From contig NZ_CP026514.1 in NCBI RefSeq assembly GCF_002953935.1, positions 1,984,001 through 2,048,000 of the forward strand: 64,000 nt of DNA. Direction: 5' to 3'. The notes beneath the pieces are model-generated. The model was not told the origin of the DNA, made no database searches, and saw nothing but the letters and a program-made list of their open reading frames with translations. Both the position numbers and the translations under genes were made by a program. Within the stretch, counting starts at the first letter, position 1; each line of letters starts with the position of its first letter. Shown in pieces: positions 50,318 to 58,644 of this stretch. This DNA is from Arthrobacter sp. PGP41 (GTDB lineage: Bacteria; Actinomycetota; Actinomycetes; Actinomycetales; Micrococcaceae).

Positions 50318-51305
50318 CCTGAGTATTGACGTTGTCGCGAAAGCCGCCGGTGTCCACCGGTCCACCGTCTCCCGGGCATTCTCCCGGCCGGAAGCGGTGA
50401 AAAGTGAGACCCGCGAGCACATCCTCCGGGTCGCCGAGGGCCTCGGCTACACAATGAGTCCACTCGCGCAGGCTCTCCGCCGAAAGACCAGCACTTTCGT
50501 CCCGCTGATCGTCCCTGACATCACCAACCCGTTCTTTGCAGAACTTGCCAAGACGATGACGCAGGCCGCGGACGAGCGCGGCTACCAGCTGCTGCTCTGC
50601 GTCACTAATGGGGACCCTGCCAAGACTGACGGATACTTCACCGCCATGCAGGCCATGTATGCCCCGTTCGGGATCGTCGCGCCCTCCACAAAGGTCGATA
50701 CCGAGGCCTTGAAACGCTTCGACTTCGGACACAAGGTGGTCGTGATCGACCGGGTGGAAGGCGACGATGCGGTCCCAACGGTCACCGTCGACAGCCGCCG
50801 CGGAATCATGCTCGCCCTGGACCATCTGCATTCACTGGGGCACACCTCGATCGGCTACGTCTCCGGTATCGCCGGTACACACACCGCCCAGGACCGGATA
50901 GAGGCGTACCTGGAGCTGTCAGCGGAGAGCGGCAGCACGCCCGTCGTTTTGGACAGTGGATCGGACTTGGATGCTGGCACGCGTGGGGCAGAGCATTTCC
51001 TCGAAATGGACAACCCGCCGACGGCGATCATCGCGGCCAATGACATGGTGGCCTTTGCGGTCATCTCGGCCCTCGGCAAGAGCGGCGTGCGTGTTCCGGA
51101 GGACGTGTCGGTCATCGGTTTCGATGGTCTGGCCCTTGGAGCCCGGTTCAACCCTCCTCTGACAACGGTGCGGCAGCCGATCGCCGACATGGGCCACATC
51201 GCCATCGAACTGGCTGAGAAGCAGAATATCGACGGCTCCGTGGACCACATCGTCCTCGAGCCTGAGCTTCTGGTCCGTGGCTCCACCTCGGGACCGCGCG
51301 CATGA
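50310..51305 (+). CDS. LacI-family repressor of the KDPG-aldolase module
   Basis: 331 aa from the ATG at 50310 with GGAGG 7 bases upstream. Helix-turn-helix SIDVVAKAAGVHRSTVSRAFS, hinge SPLAQALRRKTS, ligand domain with VPLIVPDITNPFFAELAKTM and DVSVIGFDGLALGARFNPPL. The only DNA-binding protein in this module, so the likely reader of the GATCGGTTGC half-sites. Confidence 0.9.
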   Translation: MPDLSIDVVAKAAGVHRSTVSRAFSRPEAVKSETREHILRVAEGLGYTMSPLAQALRRKTSTFVPLIVPDITNPFFAELAKTMTQAADERGYQLLLCVTNGDPAKTDGYFTAMQAMYAPFGIVAPSTKVDTEALKRFDFGHKVVVIDRVEGDDAVPTVTVDSRRGIMLALDHLHSLGHTSIGYVSGIAGTHTAQDRIEAYLELSAESGSTPVVLDSGSDLDAGTRGAEHFLEMDNPPTAIIAANDMVAFAVISALGKSGVRVPEDVSVIGFDGLALGARFNPPLTTVRQPIADMGHIAIELAEKQNIDGSVDHIVLEPELLVRGSTSGPRA

Positions 51306-51886
51306 CCGCGCAAATGGATGGCGCCCCAGCAGAAACACTGCGGCGGCTGCCGGGGCTCCAGCACACGGACCACGTCGGCCTGACCGTCCCCAACCTTGAG
51401 GAAGGTATCCGGTTCTTCGTCGACGTGCTCGGGGCCGAGGAACTGTACCGCTCAGAGCGGGGTCCCGACGAAGAATTCATGCCCACAAACTTTGACGTCC
51501 CGGCAGACGCGAAACTCACGCTGGCCATGCTGCGACTGCCCCCGAACCTCAATATTGAACTCTTCGAATGGAGCAGTGCTGAGCGGCGCGAAACCCCGCC
51601 GCGGCATTGTGATGCCGGCGGACACCACCTGTGCTTCGTCGTGGACGACGTCGATGAAGCGCTCGCCGTGCTCCGGGAAATACCTGGGGTACGGGTGCTC
51701 GGTGAGCGCAAAGAAGTCGCAGGCGATAGCCCGCGCGTAGCCGGCAACCGCTGGACTTACTTCCTTACCCCCTGGGGCCTGCTGATGGAGATCGTCGACC
51801 GGTCCCGCGTCGCAGCCCCACCGCGGCTGGTCGGTCCCGCGGACTGGGCAGCGGCTCCAAACACTTCCAGAAAGGACACTCAATGA
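51302..51886 (+). CDS. VOC-family (glyoxalase-fold) protein
   Basis: 194 aa with paired beta-alpha-beta-beta-beta modules: LQHTDHVGLTVPNLEEGIRFFVDVLG (metal His) and GGHHLCFVVDDVDEALAVL with LLMEIVDR (His and Glu). VOC proteins include isomerases, epimerases and dioxygenases. Translation is coupled to both neighbours by ATGA overlaps. Function in this pathway unknown. Confidence 0.82.
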   Translation: MTAQMDGAPAETLRRLPGLQHTDHVGLTVPNLEEGIRFFVDVLGAEELYRSERGPDEEFMPTNFDVPADAKLTLAMLRLPPNLNIELFEWSSAERRETPPRHCDAGGHHLCFVVDDVDEALAVLREIPGVRVLGERKEVAGDSPRVAGNRWTYFLTPWGLLMEIVDRSRVAAPPRLVGPADWAAAPNTSRKDTQ

Positions 51887-52788
51887 TGCGGCTTGCAGGT
51901 CACACACTCGGAACCCCGGACCACACGGTTCCCCAGGCACTGGCGCTCTTCAAAGCCGCCGGCCTCGACGCCGCGGAGGTTATCTACCAGGACGACTACC
52001 TGTCAGGGCTGCCTCTGGGAGATCGGCGCGCCGCGATGGAGGCGTTGAAGGCTTCCGACAGTGAAGGCGTGCCGATCGTAGGCCTGACGCCTTACACGAC
52101 AGCCATCAACTCCCTTGAGGACGTGGAGTGGCGCGGCGCGGTCGATGAATTTCGGGGTGCCATTGAAACCGCGCATATGGTCGGGGCCGATCGGGTCCGT
52201 GTCTACGCCGGGTCCTGGCATGCCGGGGACTCCGACCATGCCCGGCGGTGGGCAAAGCTCGTGCATGCGTTGCAGACCCTTGCGCCTGAAGCTGAACAGG
52301 CAGGCGTACGGCTGTGCGTTGAGAACCACTTCGGCACAATGACCCAGTCCGCGGCCGAAACCGCAGCCCTGGTCCGCGAAGTCGCGCACCCGGCCATCCG
52401 CGTTCTGTACGATCAGGCGAACCTGACGTTCACCCACGACGAAAAGTTCGAACAGGCCCTCGCCGTCCAGGGCGACTTGATCGGCCACGTGCACGTGAAG
52501 GACCTTGTCTTCACCGATCCCAACGCAGCATTCCGCGCAACCGAAACAGCGCGTGTCAACGCTTCCGAGCGGGCCGTACGGTCCCGCGTCGTAGGAAGCG
52601 GCGTCGTTCCCTGGCCCCAAATTCTCGCCGGGCTGGTGCAGCACGGCTACAACGACGTGCTCAGCATCGAACTTGAATACCGCTGGCACCGGCAAGACCT
52701 TCCCAAGCCCGAGGACGGATTCAGGGAATCAGCCGACGTCCTGCGCGCCATGCTCTCCGATCCCGCCCATGTAAGGAACGCCCGATGA
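51883..52788 (+). CDS. Sugar phosphate isomerase/epimerase (xylose-isomerase-like TIM barrel)
   Basis: 301 aa AP-endonuclease-2-type barrel with likely metal ligands in CVENHFG (Glu), LYDQANL (Asp), GHVHVKD (His) and SIELEY (Glu). Related enzymes isomerise inososes or act as dehydratases or epimerases on keto sugars. It is flanked by two Gfo/Idh dehydrogenases with a VOC gene, a combination typical of oxidise-rearrange-reduce sugar pathways. Confidence 0.85.
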   Translation: MMRLAGHTLGTPDHTVPQALALFKAAGLDAAEVIYQDDYLSGLPLGDRRAAMEALKASDSEGVPIVGLTPYTTAINSLEDVEWRGAVDEFRGAIETAHMVGADRVRVYAGSWHAGDSDHARRWAKLVHALQTLAPEAEQAGVRLCVENHFGTMTQSAAETAALVREVAHPAIRVLYDQANLTFTHDEKFEQALAVQGDLIGHVHVKDLVFTDPNAAFRATETARVNASERAVRSRVVGSGVVPWPQILAGLVQHGYNDVLSIELEYRWHRQDLPKPEDGFRESADVLRAMLSDPAHVRNAR

Positions 52789-53780
52789 ACACCAACCGCC
52801 TCCGCGTCGGCGTCATCGGCGCCGGAAACATCGCCACCATTGCCCAATTGCCCACACTCGTACAGCGGCATGACGTTGAGCTTGCCGCCCTGGTATCACG
52901 CCGTGAGGATCCGAGCAGCCTGGTCCGACGCTGGGGCTTCGGCTCCGCCTACAAGTCGGTCGAGGACATGCTGGACTCACAGGATCTGGACGCAGTGTTC
53001 GTCCTCACACCCCGGTCCGAACACGCACACGCGGTCCAACTGTGCCTGAACCGCGACGTCGACGTGTTCTGCGAAAAGCCTCTTGCCCCGGCAACCGAGG
53101 AGGCAGAACGTCTGGCAGACCTCGCCGACGAGCGCGGCCGCATCCTGATGGTCGACTTCAACCGCCGCTATGCCCCCGTTTACACCGCCGGCCGGGAGCT
53201 GTTTGGCACGAAGGGCGCTGCCTTCTGCGTGGCCCAGAAGAACCGCCCCGGATCGGAATACCGCGCAACCTTCGAGAACGCCATCCACATGGTCGATCTG
53301 CTCCGCTGGTACTGCGGTGGCGAACCTGTTGACGTGGCGGCGCACGCAGCGGGCGACGACCCGTGGGAGGAAGACGGCGTCGCGGCCATGATCCGCTTCA
53401 GCACCGGCAACACCGGAGTGCTCATGGCAGCCCGGACAGCCGGTGCCTGGAGCGAAAAACTCGATGCCTACGGCGACGGCAAGACCGTAGAAGTCAGGGC
53501 CCCGGAAACCGTCTCGACCACTGTCCAGGGAGTCACCACATCACGCGAGCTCAGCGCCGAGGCGTACGGCTGGGCAACGGCCACCGACACGCTCGGATTC
53601 TCCGCCGCCGTCCATCACTTCCTGGACCGCGTCGCCGACAGGGCCCAGCCACTGACCTCCGGCCGGGAAGCTGTCCATACCCAGAGGCTGCTTGACCAAG
53701 TCCTCGCCGCCTCGGGACTGCCCACAGAAGAACAAGCAGGCCGGGAATGGGCCAGCCACGCCACCAGCGGCGACAGCTAG
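52785..53780 (+). CDS. Gfo/Idh/MocA-family dehydrogenase
   Basis: 331 aa with a canonical NAD(P) motif VGVIGAGNIATIAQLP, VFCEKPLAP (catalytic Lys) and a central sheet with FENAIHMVDLLRWY. Clearly different from the first Gfo/Idh gene at 49337. ATGA overlap with the TIM-barrel gene. Probably carries out the complementary redox step. Confidence 0.86.
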   Translation: MNTNRLRVGVIGAGNIATIAQLPTLVQRHDVELAALVSRREDPSSLVRRWGFGSAYKSVEDMLDSQDLDAVFVLTPRSEHAHAVQLCLNRDVDVFCEKPLAPATEEAERLADLADERGRILMVDFNRRYAPVYTAGRELFGTKGAAFCVAQKNRPGSEYRATFENAIHMVDLLRWYCGGEPVDVAAHAAGDDPWEEDGVAAMIRFSTGNTGVLMAARTAGAWSEKLDAYGDGKTVEVRAPETVSTTVQGVTTSRELSAEAYGWATATDTLGFSAAVHHFLDRVADRAQPLTSGREAVHTQRLLDQVLAASGLPTEEQAGREWASHATSGDS

Positions 53781-53937
53781 GCAGCACGGGCACCTGCGCC
53801 ATTCTGGATCGGGGTCGGCAGAGAACCTGGGCTTCAACGGTGCGGCAGCAAGTCAGGGCGCGGAGCGGCGCTCACTGAAGCAGCCGCGCCCGGAGCTGGG
53901 ACACCCTTTGAAACACCTCAACTAAGGAGCTGGAAAG

Positions 53938-54000
53938 ATGAAACGAGCAGCCCACCAGCCAGTCGCTGGGCAGCAACGGACAAGCGGAGTTATCAGATGA
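53938..54000 (+). CDS. Possible 20-residue leader peptide coupled to the SDR gene
   Basis: The ATG at 53938 has AAGGAGCTGGAAAG before it, the strongest ribosome site in this gap. The frame ends at TGA 53998-54000, overlapping the SDR start ATG at 53997 as ATGA. The SDR itself has only a weak site, so translation through this peptide may deliver ribosomes to it. The rest of 53781-53937 shows nothing. Confidence 0.4.
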   Translation: MKRAAHQPVAGQQRTSGVIR

Positions 54001-54746
54001 GCCTTAAAGACCAAGTCGTTCTGGTGACCGGATCAAGCGGCGGAATCGGCGACGCAGTCGTCGACGCCCTCACAGCCGAAGGGGCCATCGTCATAGGTGC
54101 CGATCGCGGCGCGAAGGAGGGCCAAGAACTAGCCGGCTTCTTCACGCTAGACATCACCTCCGAAGAACAATGCGCCACCGTCGTCCGTGATGTCACAACC
54201 AGGTACGGGCGCATCGACGCGCTTGTCCATGCAGCTGGAGTCCTGGGTGCCACGGCGGACATCATGAAAACAACGACCGAAGAATTCGACTCCATCATGC
54301 GGATCAATTGTTCGGGCACGTTCTCCATGGTCCGGGAAGCCGCGCAATCAATGATTGGGACCGGAACTGCCGGTGCGATCGTGATCCTCTCCTCCGTTGC
54401 AGCCAAAGAGGCACGACTCAACTATTTGCCGTACAACGCAAGCAAACTCGCGGTGCTCCACATCATGTGGTCCTTCGCCGAGCTGCTCGGCCCCAACGGC
54501 ATCTCGGTCAACGCCATCGCGCCGGGCCCGGTAAACACTCCCATGTGGGCACAATTCGCGAAGGACTCGGGCCCGGATGCAGCCGCCAACCGGGCCAAGC
54601 GCGCCGCCCAGCTTCCCATGCGCCGGTTCGCCGAACCAGACGAAGTCGCCCGCGCCATCCTTTTCCTCGCCGACCCGGACAACCGCTACATCACCGGCGT
54701 ATCCCTCGATGTGGCAGGCGGAGCACACTTGGGAATGGGAACCTAA
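53997..54746 (+). CDS. Short-chain dehydrogenase/reductase
   Basis: 249 aa classical SDR: TGSSGGIGDAV cofactor motif (11-21), NCSGTF, VILSSVAA (catalytic Ser) and YNASK (Tyr and Lys), ending in FLADPDNRYITGVSLDVAGGA. Last gene of the rightward operon. Substrate presumably a keto intermediate of the same pathway. Confidence 0.88.
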   Translation: MSLKDQVVLVTGSSGGIGDAVVDALTAEGAIVIGADRGAKEGQELAGFFTLDITSEEQCATVVRDVTTRYGRIDALVHAAGVLGATADIMKTTTEEFDSIMRINCSGTFSMVREAAQSMIGTGTAGAIVILSSVAAKEARLNYLPYNASKLAVLHIMWSFAELLGPNGISVNAIAPGPVNTPMWAQFAKDSGPDAAANRAKRAAQLPMRRFAEPDEVARAILFLADPDNRYITGVSLDVAGGAHLGMGT

Positions 54747-54831
54747 CCCGGAAACCCACCAACCGGCTCGGATAAACGTCAAGACATGAATTCCATCAGG
54801 CTGAGATGTAGGTCCGGCTGACCGGCGTGCG

Positions 54832-55434
54832 TCAGCGGGGCAGGAGCAGGCGGATTTGAGTCCTGATGTCCTGGACAACGTCGTCGACGCGAAGAGCGGG
54901 ATCCGCACTCACTGCCATGCTGAGGAACATGATGGCCGAAGCGATGCGTGCGGTTGTTGCGGCATCATCAGCACTGACAAGTCCATCCCGGCCCAGGACG
55001 GCGGCGATAGCTTCCTCGGTCTGCGCGACGATGGAAAGGGCTTCATTGCGGCGGGGCTCCGTCGGGTCTCCGAAGACCATCTCGCGCAGGTAGGTGCGCC
55101 CATTGTCGACCTGGACGCGGTTGCACTCCACAATCGGCCGCACGAGGGCCATCACTGCATCCAGCGGATCCAGGATGGTTTCAGCATTAGCACGGCCCTG
55201 CTCCAGCGCTTTCGCGTAGTGCGCGTTCTGCACCAGCAGGAGGAGTTCCCCCTTGGTTTTTGCGTAAAGGAACAGGGTTCCGGTGCCGATATCGGCCTTG
55301 TCGGCGATTTGCTGGGTTGTGACATCCTCGACCCCAAGTTCGGCGAACAGTTCACTAGCCGCGGCAGTGATGCGGTCCAGTTTCTCCTGCTTATTCCGTT
55401 CGCGTCGTCCGAGCGGCTGAGATGCGATGGGCAT
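54832..55434 (-). CDS. TetR-family regulator
   Basis: 200 aa from the ATG at 55434 with GGAGG 7 bases upstream. Helix-turn-helix ASELFAELGVEDVTTQQIADKADIGTGTLFLYAKTKGEL, helical ligand domain. Its promoter and that of the reductase operon at 57513 share a 24-bp element (19 of 24 matches), so it probably controls both. Confidence 0.88.
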   Translation of the reverse strand: MPIASQPLGRRERNKQEKLDRITAAASELFAELGVEDVTTQQIADKADIGTGTLFLYAKTKGELLLLVQNAHYAKALEQGRANAETILDPLDAVMALVRPIVECNRVQVDNGRTYLREMVFGDPTEPRRNEALSIVAQTEEAIAAVLGRDGLVSADDAATTARIASAIMFLSMAVSADPALRVDDVVQDIRTQIRLLLPR

Positions 55435-55456
55435 GAGGGTTCCTCCGGACGTAACC

Positions 55457-55480
55457 TGACTAGACTCAGTTATGACTATA
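55457..55480. promoter_or_regulatory. Candidate TetR operator (autoregulatory)
   Basis: The element begins TGACTAGACTCAGTTATGAC and matches 57645-57668 at 19 of 24 positions, with direct TGACTA half-sites 14 bases apart. It lies just upstream of the TetR start. Confidence 0.6.
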
Positions 55481-55602
55481 ACGGCCCCGGAGATTCCAGG
55501 CACCCAACCTGTCTACGTCTAGCAGTGGGAAGGCTGGAAGGTGCTTCACGTAGGGAAGCGCGACGTCTGTGCCATGAGCGCGTGTTGCCGAAGCCAGCGG
55601 AA

Positions 55603-56469
55603 TCAGCTGGCGAGGAATTCGACGGCGGCCGGGGCGAACTTGGCGTGGTACTGGAAGATGCCGCCGTGGCCCGAGTCGGGGTAGATGATCAGTTCAGACC
55701 CCTTGATGCGCCGGTGCAAGTCCGTTGAGAGGAGGGATGGCACCATGCGGTCGTTGTCGCCGTTGGCGATGAGAGTGGGGTGCGTGAGCGTGGACAGGTC
55801 CGAAGGGGCGGAGCGGCCGAACGCCTGGATTGCCTTCAGCTGAGTTTGGAATGCGCGGGTGCTGATCGGCTTGTCACGGTTGACGGTGCGCTCCTGGAGG
55901 CGGTCAATGAACGCCTTTGCGGCGGCATTGCCGGTGGTGTTGCGATTGAAGAAGAGGAATTCCTTGGGGTCGGACCTTCTCAGGGTTGCACGGAGGATGT
56001 CCCAGTAGGTAGTGCCGACGACCTTGTCGATGCCCTTTCCTCCCCGCGGGCCAGTCCCGGTGAGCACGAGCTTGCGGACAAGGTCGGGATGCTTAAGGGT
56101 CAGGTCCTGAGCGATCATTCCGCCCAGGGAGAAGGAGAAGACATCGATTTTGTCGAACCCGAGGGACTTGATGAAGGTGTAGGCGTCATCGGCCATTGCC
56201 TCGATGCTGTGGGGAACCTTCCCGGTGGAGGCGCCGACGCCTGGCTGGTCGAAGGTGATGACGTGGCGGTTTTCAGCAATGGGGTTGATGATGCGGGGAT
56301 CCCAGTTATCCAATGTGGCGGCGAGATGCACGAAAAAGACGACCGGAATGCCGCCCTTCGGTCCCAGCTCGCGGTAGGCGTAGGTGGTGTCACCGGTGGT
56401 GAGGGCTTTGGTAGGTGCTTTGGCATATGGGTTGGCGAGGGATTCGGGCGGGGTGCCTGTGTTGTCCAT
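55603..56469 (-). CDS. Alpha/beta-hydrolase
   Basis: 288 aa with nucleophile Ser114 in FSFSLGGM, acid Asp in NGDNDRMVP and His in DSGHGGIF. The oxyanion region VVFFVHLAATLDNW and the GVGAS turn fit the epoxide-hydrolase/haloperoxidase branch. AGGAG precedes the ATG by about 10 bases. It follows the reductase gene by 45 bases in the same leftward operon. Substrate unknown. Confidence 0.85.
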   Translation of the reverse strand: MDNTGTPPESLANPYAKAPTKALTTGDTTYAYRELGPKGGIPVVFFVHLAATLDNWDPRIINPIAENRHVITFDQPGVGASTGKVPHSIEAMADDAYTFIKSLGFDKIDVFSFSLGGMIAQDLTLKHPDLVRKLVLTGTGPRGGKGIDKVVGTTYWDILRATLRRSDPKEFLFFNRNTTGNAAAKAFIDRLQERTVNRDKPISTRAFQTQLKAIQAFGRSAPSDLSTLTHPTLIANGDNDRMVPSLLSTDLHRRIKGSELIIYPDSGHGGIFQYHAKFAPAAVEFLAS

Positions 56470-56514
56470 TTCGGTTTTTCTCCTGGGTGGTTTGTGAGGT
56501 GGAAAGGGGGCGGT

Positions 56515-57513
56515 TCAGCGAGTCAGGGTGACCACGGCTTTTCCGCGGATGCCGCCCGCGGCCAGGGACTGCAGTGCCTCTGGGGTCTGGTCGAAGCTGA
56601 AGACTCTTCCTACGATGGGGCGCAGCACGCCGTCGTCGACCAGAGTGCTGATCTGGCGCAGTTGGTCCCCGCTGGCGCGCATGAAAAGGAATTCATAGCT
56701 GACGCCGAGCTTCCTGGCCTGCCGCCGAATTTTGCCGCTGAGCAAGGCGACTGCCAGCCGTAGCACAGGATTCAGTCCGGCTCCGCGTGCGAATGCAGGA
56801 TCCGGCGGGCCAGAGATCCCGATGGCCTTACCGCCGGGCTTGAGGATGCGCAGCGACTTCTCGAGGTTCTCCCCGCCTAGGCTGTCGAGCACGAGGTCGT
56901 ACCCGCTGAGGAGCTGCACAAAGTCCTGGGTGCGGTAGTCGATCACAATGTCCGCTCCGAGGTCGCGCACGAAGTCGGCGTTGGAGCCGCTGGCGGTAGT
57001 TGCAACGGTCGCGCCGAGGTGCTTGGCGAGTTGGATGGCGATCGAGCCGACCCCGCCGGCGCCGGCATGAATGAGAACCTTGTGCCCGGGTCGCACGTTG
57101 CCCTGCTCGACAAGGGCCTGCCATGCGGTCAGCGCCACAAGCGGCAGCGAGCCCGCTTCCTCCATGCTGGCCGATGCCGGTTTCGGCGCAAGGTCTTCCT
57201 CGGCTACGGCGATGCGCTCGGCGAAGGTGCCGATGCGGTCCTTGTCGGGGCGGCCGTAAACCTCATCGCCGGGGTTAAACCCGCTCACCTCTGCCCCGAC
57301 CTGGAGCACGGTACCGGCGACGTCGTTGCCGAGGATCAGCTGGAGTTCGTAGGGCAGGATCTGCTTCAACTCGCCCATTCGGATCTTCTCGTCCAGCTGG
57401 TTCAGGCCCGCCGCCTTCACCTGCACGAGCACATCACGGTCCCCGACGATTGGATCGGGGACGTCCGCCTCCCGCAGCGGCTCCCCGTGCTTGGTGACTA
57501 CGAACGCTCGCAT
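56515..57513 (-). CDS. NADP-dependent medium-chain reductase (quinone-oxidoreductase-like)
   Basis: 332 aa from the ATG at 57513 with AAGGAG 8 bases upstream. The N-terminal GroES-like domain (MRAFVVTKHGEPLREADVPD, GNDVAGTVLQVG, FNPGDEVYG) lacks zinc ligands; the cofactor domain has HAGAGGVGSIAIQLAKHLGA. The longer frame to 57657 would add a poly-proline stretch encoded by the trinucleotide repeat and is rejected. Possibly detoxifies reactive carbonyls or quinones; TetR-controlled. Confidence 0.86.
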   Translation of the reverse strand: MRAFVVTKHGEPLREADVPDPIVGDRDVLVQVKAAGLNQLDEKIRMGELKQILPYELQLILGNDVAGTVLQVGAEVSGFNPGDEVYGRPDKDRIGTFAERIAVAEEDLAPKPASASMEEAGSLPLVALTAWQALVEQGNVRPGHKVLIHAGAGGVGSIAIQLAKHLGATVATTASGSNADFVRDLGADIVIDYRTQDFVQLLSGYDLVLDSLGGENLEKSLRILKPGGKAIGISGPPDPAFARGAGLNPVLRLAVALLSGKIRRQARKLGVSYEFLFMRASGDQLRQISTLVDDGVLRPIVGRVFSFDQTPEALQSLAAGGIRGKAVVTLTR

Positions 57514-57529
57514 GCGCGATGCTCCTTCT

Positions 57530-57566
57530 GGTGGTGGTGGTGGTGGTGGTGGTGGTGGTGGTGGTG
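57530..57566. repeat. Trinucleotide microsatellite (GGT)12
   Basis: Thirty-seven bases of uninterrupted GGT (CCA on the message strand) in the 5' leader of the reductase gene, starting about 17 bases before its start codon and just upstream of the ribosome site. Long perfect trinucleotide tracts are rare in bacterial leaders and prone to length change. Confidence 0.85.
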
Positions 57567-57644
57567 CAGCGATATTTCGAAGCCGCCCTGGCGTGCTGGA
57601 CAGTGGTCGGCACCGGCCTTCCCCGGATTGGTCGCGTCGAAAGA

Positions 57645-57684
57645 TGACTACCATCAATTATGACTACACTCAGATATTTGTCAA
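57645..57684 (-). promoter_or_regulatory. Promoter with overlapping TetR operator
   Basis: On the leftward strand TTGACA (57684-57679) and CATAAT (57662-57657) are 16 bases apart, a near-consensus vegetative promoter. The shared TetR element (57645-57668) covers the -10 box, so binding would block initiation. Confidence 0.65.
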
Positions 57685-57833
57685 AGAGGAATCCTGCTCG
57701 CGGTCGACGATAGGAACTGCCGGCGCAGCTCCTTCGCCATTAGCGGACCTCAAGTTGAAGGGCTATATGCGGTGATTCGCACTTGGCTCTGGCCGTGAGG
57801 ACTCTCTGAGAAGCGAAGAAGTCAGCCATGGCA

Positions 57834-58383
57834 CAAGCTGATCAAGGCGTCGCTGGAACGCGGACTGCAGGCAGAGCTGTCCGGGCACCTGGGATATGAC
57901 AAGGATGACCCGATCGGTCGTTTCCTGCCGGATTCACGCAACGGGTCGTATTCGAAGACTCTGGGCACTTCGGCCGGTGACGTGGATCTGGCTGTTCCGC
58001 GGGCCGCGAGGGGTCGTTCACGCCGCGTCTGGTTCCCAAGGGCGCACGCCGGGCCGCCGGCCTGGACGACATGATCGTCAGTCTGTATGCCGGCGGGATG
58101 ACGATCCGCGACACCGCCCATCATCTGGAATCAACGTTGGGCACGGAACTTTCCCACGAGACCATTTCAAAGATCACCGACGAGGTCCTCGAAGAGGTGC
58201 TGGAATGGCAGAAACGCCCGCTTGAGCCGCTGTATCCGATCCTGTATCTGGACGCGATCATCATCAAGGTCCGCGACGGCCATCAGGTCCAGAACCGTGC
58301 CGCGCACATCGCGGTGGGCATGGACATGGAAGGCATCAAGCACGTCCTGGGCATCTGGGTCGAAGCCACTGAGGGAGCGAAAC
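57834..58383 (+). pseudogene. IS256-family transposase remnant
   Basis: The reading LIKASLERGLQAELSGHLGY continues to DVDLAVPR, then a one-base loss near 58003 shifts frame to REGSFTPRLVPKGARR and LDDMIVSLYAGGMTIRDTAHHLE, ending at LGIWVEATEGAK. These are N-terminal and central parts of an IS256-type mutator transposase. The C-terminal third with the last catalytic residue is missing; the DNA switches abruptly to an adenylate kinase sequence. Confidence 0.8.
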
Positions 58384-58578
58384 TTCCGGGCCCATGTGAA
58401 GGGCCAGACCACTCTTGGCCTCGCAGCCAGGAACTACACGGACGCCGGCGACTTCGTTCCGGACCACGTCACCAACAGGATGCTGCAGGACCGGCTCAGC
58501 GGGTCCGACGTCGAGAACGGCTTCTTACTTGACGGGTACCCCCGGACCGTTGCCCATGTGGACTACCTGGACCGATCC
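58384..58578 (+). pseudogene. Adenylate kinase internal fragment
   Basis: FRAHVKGQTTLGLAARNYTD, then AGDFVPDHVTNRML and GFLLDGYPRTVAHVDYLD, is the unmistakable central portion of adenylate kinase (AMP-binding and DGYPRT segments). The P-loop start and the lid/C-terminus are absent. It is joined directly to the transposase remnant at 58383/58384, so it is a non-functional chimera. Confidence 0.8.
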
Positions 58579-58644
58579 TGGCCGCCGCCGACCAGAAGAT
58601 GCCCTCCCTCCGCATCGCTGAGCTTCTATCGCGTCCAGCCTTAG

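Noticed and set aside
56515..57657. Reductase with a poly-proline N-terminus
   Set aside because: The extension is only the translated trinucleotide repeat and operator; a proper ribosome site precedes the ATG at 57513.
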